12,122 bases of DNA from Actinomycetota bacterium (GTDB taxonomy: Bacteria > Actinomycetota > Acidimicrobiia > IMCC26256 > PALSA-610), in the NCBI GenBank assembly GCA_030839005.1, contig JAUZEM010000137.1, positions 1 to 12,122 on the forward strand. Direction: 5' to 3'. Shown here in pieces: positions 1-5,693 of the stretch (the stretch's first letter is position 1; each line of letters opens with the position of its first letter). The notes beneath the pieces were generated by a model, which did not search any database, had not been told where the DNA came from, and saw only the letters and a list, made by a program, of their open reading frames with translations. Both the position numbers and the translations under genes were made by a program.

Positions 1-127
1 ACCACTTGTGTGCGCACTGCCGCGAGATGTTCATCGATTCCGCGGCCGCCGCGACGGTCCACCCTTCTGCGATCCGCAAGCACAGCCGAAGCCGGCCCTC
101 CGGAGTCAACGGAGCGTTAGCGTGCAC
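1..127 (-). CDS. IS481-family transposase, N-terminal 42 residues (partial, cut by window edge)
   Basis: On the minus strand a GTG codon opens a frame that begins MHANAPLTPEGRLRLCLRI and continues with EGWTVAAAAESMNISRQCAHKW. This has the layout of IS481-family transposase N termini: a short HxNAPLTPEGRxRL lead-in, then a helix-turn-helix of the type that normally precedes an rve (DDE) integrase core. The start is well supported, because a perfect AGGAGG lies 5 nt upstream of the GTG. The catalytic DDE domain is outside the window, so whether the transposase is intact cannot be judged. The protein would bind the IS ends and catalyse cut-and-paste or copy-type transposition. Recognition rests on the N-terminal pattern only. 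No other frame in 1-281 gives a convincing protein. Confidence 0.78.
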   Translation of the reverse strand, partial: MHANAPLTPEGRLRLCLRIAEGWTVAAAAESMNISRQCAHKW

Positions 128-132
128 GAGAG

Positions 133-138
133 CCTCCT
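133..138 (-). promoter_or_regulatory. Shine-Dalgarno site of the IS481 transposase
   Basis: AGGAGG on the minus strand, 5 nt before the GTG start codon. It fixes the transposase start and is one of the clearest ribosome binding sites in the window. Most genes in the large minus-strand cluster lack such a site. Confidence 0.7.
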
Positions 139-168
139 GGGTTGGTGTGTTGCCGTTGAACAGCTCCA

Positions 169-193
169 CACTCACCCGGGAGGCTCACTCACC
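169..193. repeat. Two direct CACTCACC octamers in the IS leader
   Basis: Identical 8-mers at 169-176 and 186-193, in the same orientation with starts 17 bp apart, lie between the inferred IS end and the transposase start. The spacing is about one and a half helical turns. They could be transposase-binding sites or chance copies; nothing further can be said from sequence alone. Confidence 0.35.
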
Positions 194-223
194 GGTGGAT
201 GTCAACAACGTCCCTGGGAACAA

Positions 224-245
224 CAGCTAGCACCCGCGCTAGCTG
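224..245 (-). terminator. Perfect 8-bp stem-loop after the CNB-domain gene, possible intrinsic terminator
   Basis: CAGCTAGC and its exact reverse complement GCTAGCTG are separated by a 6-nt loop. Read on the minus strand, the hairpin starts 36 nt past the CNB gene stop and is followed by TTGTT, a short and imperfect U-rich run. It could end transcription of that gene. Two bases of the outer stem would belong to the inferred IS end and the rest to flanking DNA, so the hairpin may instead be a by-product of the insertion at a GCTAGC site. Confidence 0.45.
226..231. other. Candidate IS481 target-site hexamer GCTAGC
   Basis: The six bases immediately outside the inferred IS boundary are GCTAGC, which matches the NCTAGN consensus described for IS481 insertion. 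A second GCTAGC occurs at 238-243. CTAG is usually scarce in high-GC bacterial genomes, so two copies within 18 bp at the IS boundary are notable. Proof would need the same hexamer at the far end of the element, outside this window. Confidence 0.4.
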
Positions 246-281
246 ACCTTCCAGGTTGGTTGTTCGGTCGCGCCTCCGGAG

Positions 282-707
282 TTAATCGATGGCGCGGGCG
301 TCTGCTTCGCGGAGGCGGTGCGCGGTACCCGCGAGCATCCTGCGGGCGAAGCCGGGCACCTCGTCGAGCAGTCCCTCGAACTCGTGCTGGCCGACAACAA
401 CCAACTCCATGTCGGTGTCGGCCACGACCGTCGCGTTGCGGGGAGCGTTCTCGAGGAGCGCCAGCTCACCGAACCCGCTACCGGGTCCGAGGGTCGCGAT
501 CCTGCGGCCCTGGCGGATCACGCGGGCCGTGCCGTCGAGGATCACGAAGAACTCGCGGCCCTGGTCGCCCTCGTTCACGATCGTCGTGCCGGCGGCGACC
601 CGGCGGTGCTCCGACAAATGCGCCACCTTCTGGAGGTTCTTGCGCGAACAGGCGGCGAAAAGCGTGACCTGATGAAGGTGATCGACATATGCATCCGCGC
701 GAGCCAC
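282..707 (-). CDS. Stand-alone cyclic nucleotide-binding (CNB/CAP-type) domain protein
   Basis: A 141-residue protein made almost entirely of one CNB beta-barrel. The typical features are in order: LFAACSRKNLQ at 16-26, an EGDQG turn at 46-50, FFVILDGTARV at 53-63, and the phosphate-binding cassette GFGELALLENAPRNAT at 78-93. The cassette keeps the Glu81 and Arg90 that contact the cyclic nucleotide in the family, followed by Ala92-Thr93, so ligand binding is plausible. No DNA-binding helix-turn-helix follows, unlike CRP/FNR regulators, and no kinase or channel domain is attached. The protein must therefore act through a partner or as a binding module only. GTG is the only reasonable start in frame; no clear ribosome binding site precedes it. 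It diverges from the isomerase-like gene across 80 bp. The family call is firm; the role is unknown. Confidence 0.9.
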   Translation of the reverse strand: MARADAYVDHLHQVTLFAACSRKNLQKVAHLSEHRRVAAGTTIVNEGDQGREFFVILDGTARVIRQGRRIATLGPGSGFGELALLENAPRNATVVADTDMELVVVGQHEFEGLLDEVPGFARRMLAGTAHRLREADARAID

Positions 708-787
708 GACCGAAAAGCTATCCGACGTTGTTCTCGGGAAACCGTACTGGGCAAACTGGTCGCCCGGATCGCGAACAGGGGGATGAC
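708..787. promoter_or_regulatory. Divergent intergenic region, presumed promoters for both flanking genes
   Basis: Eighty bases separate the starts of the minus-strand CNB gene and the plus-strand isomerase-like gene, so both promoters should lie here or overlap it. The stretch is less G/C-biased than the coding DNA around it. I could not pick out a convincing paired -35/-10 for either direction. An AGGGGG ribosome binding site at 777-782 serves the plus-strand gene. Confidence 0.4.
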
Positions 788-1408
788 ATGACCGACACGT
801 GGACGATGGTGGCGGAGACGCGCGCCGATCTCGCGAGCTACCTCGCGACGCTGACGCCCGAGCAATGGAACGCGCCGACCTTGTGCGACAAGTGGAAGGT
901 CCGCGATGTCGTCGGTCATCTGGTCGAGGGCGCGAACAAGATCCCGATGGGCAAGTTGGTGGGCGGGATGCTGAAGAGCGGCTTCAACTTGAACAAGATG
1001 CTCGCCGCGACCGCGCTCGAAGAAGGCAAGCATTCGCCGGAGGAGTTGCTGAAAGCGATGCGCGACACGGTGTCGATGCGCAACACGCCGCCCATGACGA
1101 AACCCGAAGACCTGTTGGCCGACACTGTGATCCACACCCAGGACATCCGTCGCGCGCTCGACACGCCGGGCACGATTCCCGAAGCGCGCGTCCGTGCCGC
1201 GCTCGACTCGGCGAAGAACGCCGCGATCGTGGGCAGCAAGAAGCGCGTGGCCGGTCTGAAGCTCGTCGCGACCGACATGGAATGGACCTATGGCAACGGC
1301 CCGGAGGTACGCGGCACCGGTGAGGCGTTGTTGCTGGCGATGTGCGGCCGCACATCGGCGTACGACGAGCTCACCGGCGATGGCGTCGCCACCCTCCGAC
1401 AGCGTTAG
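788..1408 (+). CDS. Maleylpyruvate isomerase / mycothiol-dependent-enzyme family protein (DinB-like fold)
   Basis: A 206-residue protein of the actinobacterial TIGR03083-type family, a metal-binding four-helix DinB-like fold whose characterised members use mycothiol. The family signature is clear near the N terminus: LTPEQWNAPTLCDKWKVRDV at 22-41, running into VGHLVEG with His44. A second part reads ADTVIHTQDIRRAL at 111-124. His44, His116 and Asp119 are the likely metal ligands by family analogy. The substrate cannot be deduced; many members are annotated as maleylpyruvate isomerase without evidence. The ATG start is chosen over an upstream in-frame ATG at 689 because AGGGGG lies 5 nt before it and because the longer frame would overlap the divergent CNB gene. 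No catabolic genes sit nearby, so a housekeeping or stress role is as likely as aromatic degradation. Confidence 0.87.
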   Translation: MTDTWTMVAETRADLASYLATLTPEQWNAPTLCDKWKVRDVVGHLVEGANKIPMGKLVGGMLKSGFNLNKMLAATALEEGKHSPEELLKAMRDTVSMRNTPPMTKPEDLLADTVIHTQDIRRALDTPGTIPEARVRAALDSAKNAAIVGSKKRVAGLKLVATDMEWTYGNGPEVRGTGEALLLAMCGRTSAYDELTGDGVATLRQR

Positions 1409-1580
1409 AACACCACCTGTGTACCGATTCGTGCGCGGCATAAGGCAGTGAAACTGTTGTCATCTGCCACTTTGGTCAATCCCAACACCAGCCGTGGCGC
1501 CGGCTGTTGCGTTCCTCGCGAGATAGTTGTAGGCAGCAGGTTCTTGGCCCAGGAGGGGCCGCGTGGAGCGGGGGATCGAT

Positions 1581-2414
1581 ATGCGAAGAATCCGATTGTT
1601 GGCTGTGCTCGCGTGCGTGAGCACTGTCTTGGGCGGCGTTGCCTCTGCCGGGACGGCGGCTGCGTCCGCGCCTCCGTCGAACGACACCATTACCGGCGCG
1701 ACGGTCGTGCCGAGTCTGCCCTTCAGCAACACGGTTGACACGACCGGCGCGACCACCGGTCCGGCTGACGCGCAGGCGAACGCGTCCAACCCGAACTGCA
1801 CCAACCCATTTGGTCCCACCCTGAACAAGTCCGTGTGGTACAAGTTCACGGCCGCAACCAATGGCGCGCTGGGCGTCGACGCGAGCGCCAGCAACTACAC
1901 GGTCGGTGTCGGCATCGCGACGGGGACACCCGGGGCGCTCAATGTGTTGACCTGCGGGCTCGGTACGGCAGCAACTCCCACGGTCTCGGGAACGACGTAC
2001 TGGATCAACGCGTCCGACCTGTTCGCCAACACCGGCGGAACGCTGCACATCACGTTCCTGGTCCCGCCGCCGCCGCCCACGCTCAACGTGACCGCGACCG
2101 GAGGAACCGTCGACCGCAGCGGCGCCGCGACGATCACGTTCGCCTATACCTGTACGCACGCGACCACCGTCGACGGACTGATCTCGCTGACCCAAACGGT
2201 CGGCCGGTTCTCGATCAGCGGCTCCAACTTCCTCTTCGATGTCGCGAACTGCGACGGCGCGTCGCACACCTGGTCGACGACCGTCGTGTCGACGAACGGG
2301 AAGTTCTCGGGCGGCAAGGCTGCACTCACCGCCGACATCGAGGTATGCGGCCGGTTGCTATGCGTCAGCGCGCCAGAACTGACACCAACACTCCAGCTAC
2401 ACAGGAACGGCTAA
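1581..2414 (+). CDS. Secreted beta-rich protein, PPC-like plus Ig-like domain, function unknown
   Basis: A 277-residue exported protein. Residues 1-30 form a Sec signal peptide: MRRIR, a hydrophobic core LLAVLACVSTVLGGV, and an Ala-rich cleavage region ending ASA. The mature part starts PPSNDTI and shows the pattern NDT-LPFSNTVDTTGATTGPADA-SVWYKFT that I associate with bacterial pre-peptidase C-terminal (PPC)-type beta domains, at about 34-160. A proline run at 162-166 acts as a linker to a second beta-sandwich at about 167-272, which resembles DUF6299-type domains of actinobacterial secreted proteins. Six cysteines remain (73, 125, 191, 224, 256, 261), fit for disulfides outside the cell. 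No catalytic motif or sortase/anchor signal is seen. ATG 1581 is preferred over an in-frame GTG at 1563 because GGGGG lies 6 nt upstream and the signal peptide then begins at once. Export is firm; function is unknown. Confidence 0.8.
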   Translation: MRRIRLLAVLACVSTVLGGVASAGTAAASAPPSNDTITGATVVPSLPFSNTVDTTGATTGPADAQANASNPNCTNPFGPTLNKSVWYKFTAATNGALGVDASASNYTVGVGIATGTPGALNVLTCGLGTAATPTVSGTTYWINASDLFANTGGTLHITFLVPPPPPTLNVTATGGTVDRSGAATITFAYTCTHATTVDGLISLTQTVGRFSISGSNFLFDVANCDGASHTWSTTVVSTNGKFSGGKAALTADIEVCGRLLCVSAPELTPTLQLHRNG

Positions 2415-2459
2415 TACTCCGGAAGGAGCCTTTCAGGCGACCTTCGCGCCGCGGAGGTG

Positions 2460-3395
2460 CTACTCGATCGGCACGACGGGCTTGGCATCGGCGTCGAGTT
2501 GGTGCAGGTACTCGCTGATGCCGTAGCCGACCGATCCGTTGTAGTGCCAGCGGGCGAGGCCCTCGTTCACGATCGTCGTGTTCGGCTTCACACCCGCAGT
2601 TCCGGGCGCGACGCGCAGGATCTCCGCGTCGAGCTCGTGTACGCGTCCGCGCTTGTCGGTGGCGTGCACGTGTGTCGCGGTGTGCGTCACGCCGTCGGGT
2701 GCGAGCTCGCTCGTCACTTTCCACTCGCGAATGCTCGAGTGCTCACCCTCGGTCCAGACCCAGCCGCGATGGAGATCACCGGCGTCGGTGCCGATCCGGA
2801 TGCCGCCGAAATGGGTGTCGTCGCCGATGTTGATCGAGAACCAGCGCCACATCTTCGGGCCGCCCCAACGGCGCGGCCCCCACGACTTGTCACGGTTGCC
2901 GCGCGCGTCGACGAGCTCGTGGCGCGTCCCGTCGACGTCGATCCACCCCGTCCAACGGCCCGCCTGTTCGAGATGTCCCTTGCCGACCGTCGCGGCCGTC
3001 GCCGCGCTCGCGCCGCTCCCCGAACCCTGGCCGTCAACGCCGACCGCGGGGGTGAGCGCGTCGAACACGAGGTCGAGCGCGACTCGGTCGACGTCCGCGG
3101 TGAGCCGCCACGACTGCATCGGCGCGAGGCGTTCGTAGCGCACGCCGCCAACCGCGAGGTCGACGTCGGTCATCTCGTGCTGCGCGCGGGTCCCGTTGAA
3201 GTGCGCCAACTCGCCGCCGGGCATCCAAACCGCGAGCGAGACGTCGATGGTGCCTTCGTTCGGTCGGACCCCGATACGCGTGAACAAGCCCGCGTCGGCG
3301 ACCGGGCAGTACGCGTTGAAGTAGTAACTCTCCGACCAAGCGAGGTCGCCCTCGACGGGATGGGCGAAGTCGTGGCGGGCGTCGAGAATCGGCAT
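2460..3395 (-). CDS. DUF7064/DUF7065-type protein, related to the hydroxyneurosporene synthase (CrtC-like) fold
   Basis: A 311-residue soluble protein without signal peptide or membrane segment. The N-terminal half begins MPILDARHDFAHPV and holds WSESYYFNAYCP at 20-31. The C-terminal half carries GNRDKSWGPRRWG at 166-178 and then MWRWFSINIGDD at 182-193. These tryptophan-rich motifs are typical of a lipocalin-like two-domain family, annotated as DUF7064/DUF7065 in actinobacteria and proteobacteria and remotely related to carotenoid 1,2-hydratase. A Gly/Ser/Ala-rich stretch at about 121-140 looks like a flexible linker between the domains. No activity can be assigned. It is the last gene of the minus-strand cluster, 14 bp after the histidine phosphatase stop, and converges on the secreted-protein gene across 45 bp. 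Those 45 bp contain only weak hairpins. Confidence 0.75.
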   Translation of the reverse strand: MPILDARHDFAHPVEGDLAWSESYYFNAYCPVADAGLFTRIGVRPNEGTIDVSLAVWMPGGELAHFNGTRAQHEMTDVDLAVGGVRYERLAPMQSWRLTADVDRVALDLVFDALTPAVGVDGQGSGSGASAATAATVGKGHLEQAGRWTGWIDVDGTRHELVDARGNRDKSWGPRRWGGPKMWRWFSINIGDDTHFGGIRIGTDAGDLHRGWVWTEGEHSSIREWKVTSELAPDGVTHTATHVHATDKRGRVHELDAEILRVAPGTAGVKPNTTIVNEGLARWHYNGSVGYGISEYLHQLDADAKPVVPIE

Positions 3396-3409
3396 GGCTC
3401 GACGCTACG

Positions 3410-4003
3410 TCAGTTTCCCACCGATTTCACGAGCGACGCGTCGTTGAAGGTGACGAGGTACGCGCTTCCGTCAGGACGCCGGCCGATGCGCGTCACCGAG
3501 GCGACATCGAGCTGCATCCACCAGGTGCTCCGCTGGTCGACGCGCAGCGCGGCGCACACGGCGGCTTTGATCGGCGACACGTGACTGACCGCGATGACGA
3601 GATCGTCGGTGAGCACGTCGGCGCAAAAGGATGCGACCCGTGCGGCAACATCGCCGAGACGCTCGCCGCCGGGCGGTGCGAACTCGACGTCGTTCCGCCA
3701 CGAGATCCAGTCGGCCGCCGGGACGTCGGTGAGCGCCAGGCCGTCCCACTCGCCGTAGTCGAGCTCGATCAGCCGGTCGTCGACCTCGACGGAGAGTCCG
3801 TGCGAAGCCGCGATCGCCGTCGCGGTCGCGTGCGCCCGTTGGAGCGGGCTGCTCAGCACTCGCGTCACCGGCGCCGACGCGTATCCCCGCGCCAGCGCGG
3901 CGGCCTGCCGCGCGCCGAGCGCGCTGAGCGGCGCGTCGATGCGTCCCTGTAACCGACCACCGCGATTCAGCTCGGTCTGACCGTGGCGTACGAACGCGAT
4001 CAC
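3410..4003 (-). CDS. Histidine phosphatase family protein (phosphoglycerate mutase / CobC-like)
   Basis: A 197-residue branch-1 histidine phosphatase. Catalytic features are complete: the VRHGQTELN motif with nucleophile His7 and Arg6, a second Arg in SSPLQRAHATA (Arg56), the acid Glu80 in IELDYGEWDG, and the second His141 in SHVSPIKAA. The fold suits small phosphate esters such as alpha-ribazole 5'-phosphate or sugar phosphates; the substrate is not fixed by sequence. The GTG start overlaps the stop of the preceding membrane-protein gene as GTGA, and a GGGGAAGGG purine run lies just upstream. The frame stays open far upstream, but that extension is out-of-frame reading of the membrane-protein gene. 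Together with the RNase H gene it matches the two domains of mycobacterial Rv2228c, where this phosphatase domain is fused to RNase HI. Confidence 0.9.
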   Translation of the reverse strand: MIAFVRHGQTELNRGGRLQGRIDAPLSALGARQAAALARGYASAPVTRVLSSPLQRAHATATAIAASHGLSVEVDDRLIELDYGEWDGLALTDVPAADWISWRNDVEFAPPGGERLGDVAARVASFCADVLTDDLVIAVSHVSPIKAAVCAALRVDQRSTWWMQLDVASVTRIGRRPDGSAYLVTFNDASLVKSVGN

Positions 4004-4488
4004 TTGCCCTTCCCCGCGATCGCCAGCCGGCCGTTTCGGAAGAGCGCACGGCGACGGGCCGCATCCGACAGCGCGAAGCGCGACCACGTCCACCACGCGG
4101 CCGCGGCGCCGAGCAGCTCCTCGATCACCACAACGGGCCACGCGCCGAAGAGCGGCGCGTCGGGCCGCTCCGCTCCGAATGCCGGCCACCAGAAGACCTC
4201 TTTGTGGGCCCAGGCCGCGCTCAGCACGAGCGCGGCGAACCAACCGATCGCGAGGCCGAGCGCGCGCCGGCGGCGGAGTCGGCGGCCCCGCCCCACGGTC
4301 GCGAGCATCGTCGCGACCAGTACCACGGTCGCCGCGAGCAGCGTGTGCGCGTAGGCCTGCGCACCGAACGGAAGGTCGATCAGCTCGGGCAGCAGGGCGC
4401 CGGCCGCGATCAGGCGGAAGTCGAGTCCCGGACTCTGGAACACGTTCCAGACGCCGAAGATCGCGCCGAAGACGAACCACAGGAGCAT
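4000..4488 (-). CDS. Small integral membrane protein of unknown function
   Basis: A 162-residue protein with about four hydrophobic segments (roughly 1-18, 46-66, 77-96, 115-134) and a basic cytoplasmic-type loop, GRGRRLRRRR, at 67-76. Residues 30-49 read GALLPELIDLPFGAQAYAHT. The pattern G-LLP-hydrophobic-D followed by H-T recalls YdjM-type (DUF457) membrane metal-dependent hydrolases, which carry GxxLPDxD and a downstream His; here the key acidic pattern is only partly kept. I therefore describe it as a membrane protein, not an enzyme. It lies 7 bp after RNase H and overlaps the phosphatase by 4 bp, so it is co-translated with them. Its position between two activities that are fused elsewhere suggests a link to one of their substrates or simple operon accretion. 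Confidence 0.75.
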   Translation of the reverse strand: MLLWFVFGAIFGVWNVFQSPGLDFRLIAAGALLPELIDLPFGAQAYAHTLLAATVVLVATMLATVGRGRRLRRRRALGLAIGWFAALVLSAAWAHKEVFWWPAFGAERPDAPLFGAWPVVVIEELLGAAAAWWTWSRFALSDAARRRALFRNGRLAIAGKGK

Positions 4489-4495
4489 CAGGGCG

Positions 4496-4960
4496 TCACT
4501 GTGGTGGTGCCGGCGCGTCGAGCGCGGCGTTCACGAGCGCGTCGGCATCCACGTTCTCGGCGCGCGGCACGTGCCCAACGTCGACCTCGTCGTAGCCGGA
4601 GAGCAACTTGCGCGCCTCCTCGAACAGCGGCCGGAGGTGCGGCTGCCTCACCTTCCACGCGCCCTTCACCTGCTCGACGACGAGCTTCGAGTCGGCGCGT
4701 ACGCGCGCGCGCCGGGCACGGAAGGGCGCGGCCGCTTCGAGCCCCGCGATGAGCGCCCGGTACTCGGCGACGTTGTTCGTCGTGATGCCGATGCGCGCGC
4801 TGACTACCGCAAGCCGACGCGGTGGGTCGGTCGACGGATCAAGGACGACTGCACCGATCGCGGACGGTCCGGGGTTGCCGCGCGAGCCGCCGTCGCAATA
4901 GATGACGACCTCGTCGAGTTGCGTCCCGGCGGGCGGCTCGAAGAGCGAATCCTGAGTCAC
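4496..4960 (-). CDS. Ribonuclease HI family protein
   Basis: A 154-residue RNase H-fold protein. The four catalytic carboxylates are visible: Asp23 in YCDGGSRGNPGPSA, Glu66 in TTNNVAEYRAL, Asp90 in RADSKLVVEQ, and Asp140 in NVDADALVN, with His130 in the flexible catalytic loop (GHVPRAEN). The short DGGSRGNPGP/NNVAEY type without the basic protrusion is that of the RnhC/Rv2228c and archaeal-like group. It should cleave the RNA strand of RNA:DNA hybrids in the cytoplasm. GTG at 4960-4958 is the start that leaves the usual short N-terminal tail, TQDSLFEPP. No ribosome binding site is seen; translation probably couples to the upstream zinc-ribbon gene, whose stop lies 12 bp away across three tandem octamers. 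The C-terminal phosphatase domain present in mycobacterial Rv2228c is absent and is encoded as a separate gene two positions downstream. Confidence 0.93.
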   Translation of the reverse strand: MTQDSLFEPPAGTQLDEVVIYCDGGSRGNPGPSAIGAVVLDPSTDPPRRLAVVSARIGITTNNVAEYRALIAGLEAAAPFRARRARVRADSKLVVEQVKGAWKVRQPHLRPLFEEARKLLSGYDEVDVGHVPRAENVDADALVNAALDAPAPPQ

Positions 4961-4979
4961 GGCGTCACGGCGTCACGGC
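4956..4979. repeat. Three perfect tandem 8-bp units (GTCACGGC) at a gene junction
   Basis: Units at 4956-4963, 4964-4971 and 4972-4979 are identical. On the minus strand each reads GCCGTGAC and contains GTGA. The first transcribed unit holds the zinc-ribbon TGA stop and the last holds the RNase H GTG start. Changes in copy number would alter neither protein, only the distance between stop and start. Confidence 0.9.
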
Positions 4980-5692
4980 ACGAGGATCGCGGCGCAGTTG
5001 TCGCAATACGAGACGACGTTCCCCGCGCCGCGCCGGATCTGCTCGGCTTCCGTCGACGGGATCGTGAGATGGCACGCCTGGCACGTCGTCCCGACGAGCC
5101 GGGCCGCGCCGGCCCCGCGGTTCCGGGCGCGCCGGCGTTCGTAGTCGCGCAGCAGCGACTCGGCGATCGGTTTGGCCAGATCGGCGCGCGCGGCGGCCTC
5201 GCGCGCGGTCTCGTCGTCGATCTCGATCTCGGTTTCGGAGATCTTGGCGCGCAACGCCGAAACCGTCGCCTCCAAGTCGCCGATCGTGGCCTCCAGCTTC
5301 GCGAGCTCTCCGTCGAGCGCCTCGCGCTTTTCCATGATCTCCAGCTCGTCGTCTTCGAGGTCGGAGCGACGGCGGAGCAGCATGTCGATGTCGGCCTGCA
5401 TCGCCTGCAGCTCGCGCGGCGACGAGATGGTCCCCGAGTAGAGGCGCTTGTTCATCTCTTCGGCCCGCCCCCCTACGGCCTGCGCTTCGTCGTCGATGCG
5501 GCGCTCTTCCGCGTACACCACGCGATGGCGTTCACTGACGTCGGCGCGCTCGGCCTCGGCTCGGCGTAGCGCGCCGGCGCGCGCTTCCAGCTCGGCGCGC
5601 TCCGGCATTGCCTCACGCCGGTGGCGAAGCTGATCGAGTGTGGTGTCGCGCTCTTGCACCAACAAGAGCGCTTCGAGCTCTTCGAGGCTCAC
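4973..5692 (-). CDS. Coiled-coil C4-type zinc ribbon protein (Rv2229c-like)
   Basis: A 239-residue protein with two parts. Residues about 5-185 are rich in Glu, Arg, Ala and Leu in heptad-like order and should form a long antiparallel coiled-coil hairpin, with KRLYSGTISSPRELQAMQ at about 82-99 near the bend. The C-terminal part is a zinc ribbon with Cys204-x2-Cys207 (TCQAC) and Cys230-x2-Cys233 (YCDNC). This is the zf-RING_7/C4 zinc-ribbon family, conserved through actinobacteria and usually next to RNase H, as in mycobacterial Rv2229c-Rv2228c. A nucleic-acid or chaperone-like role has been suggested for relatives, but the function is not established. The GTG start lies one base after the penicillin-binding protein stop. 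Length and architecture are normal for the family. Confidence 0.9.
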   Translation of the reverse strand: MSLEELEALLLVQERDTTLDQLRHRREAMPERAELEARAGALRRAEAERADVSERHRVVYAEERRIDDEAQAVGGRAEEMNKRLYSGTISSPRELQAMQADIDMLLRRRSDLEDDELEIMEKREALDGELAKLEATIGDLEATVSALRAKISETEIEIDDETAREAAARADLAKPIAESLLRDYERRRARNRGAGAARLVGTTCQACHLTIPSTEAEQIRRGAGNVVSYCDNCAAILVP

Positions 5693-5693
5693 G

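Larger units (their letters stand above)
1..225 (-). mobile_element. IS481-family insertion sequence, terminal part (continues beyond left edge)
   Basis: The left end of the window carries the start of an IS481-type transposase on the minus strand, with about 98 bp of upstream sequence that does not look coding. The outer boundary is placed at 225 by inference. Read on the minus strand, the element would then begin with TGT, and the next six plus-strand bases outside it are GCTAGC. This fits the NCTAGN target reported for Bordetella IS481. The other end and its matching inverted repeat lie outside the window, so neither the boundary nor a target duplication can be confirmed here. The leader contains two copies of CACTCACC 17 bp apart, which could be transposase-binding or promoter elements. 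The IS sits downstream of the CNB-domain gene and does not interrupt it. Confidence 0.6.

Noticed and set aside
6..230. Plus-strand frame starting with CAHC at the left edge, which might look like a zinc-finger protein
   Set aside because: It is the complement of the IS481 transposase start and leader. Its downstream composition is not protein-like, and the minus-strand frame has a perfect ribosome binding site and a family match.
8..667. 219-residue Arg/Gly/Pro-rich plus-strand frame
   Set aside because: It runs antisense through the CNB-domain gene and across the IS; its composition is typical of high-GC shadow frames.
575..1441. 288-residue minus-strand frame opposite the isomerase-like gene
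   Set aside because: It is Arg/His-rich with no domain pattern and overlaps both better-supported genes.
1409..1580. Small gene, tRNA or clear promoter in the spacer before the secreted-protein gene
   Set aside because: A 96-residue frame from 1448 is Cys/Arg-rich and runs into the signal-peptide gene in another frame. No tRNA cloverleaf pattern and no well-spaced -35/-10 pair could be seen. Only the GGGGG ribosome binding site at 1570-1574 is supported.
2415..2459. Bidirectional terminator between the convergent secreted-protein and DUF7064-like genes
   Set aside because: CTCC-GGAA-GGAG and a GGCG/CGCC pairing are present, but the stems are only 4-5 bp and no U-run of note follows, so I do not call a terminator.
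4004..4480. N-terminal extension of the histidine phosphatase to 356 residues
   Set aside because: The extension is an Arg/Ala-rich out-of-frame reading of the membrane-protein gene. The RHG motif normally sits within the first ten residues, as with the GTG at 4003.
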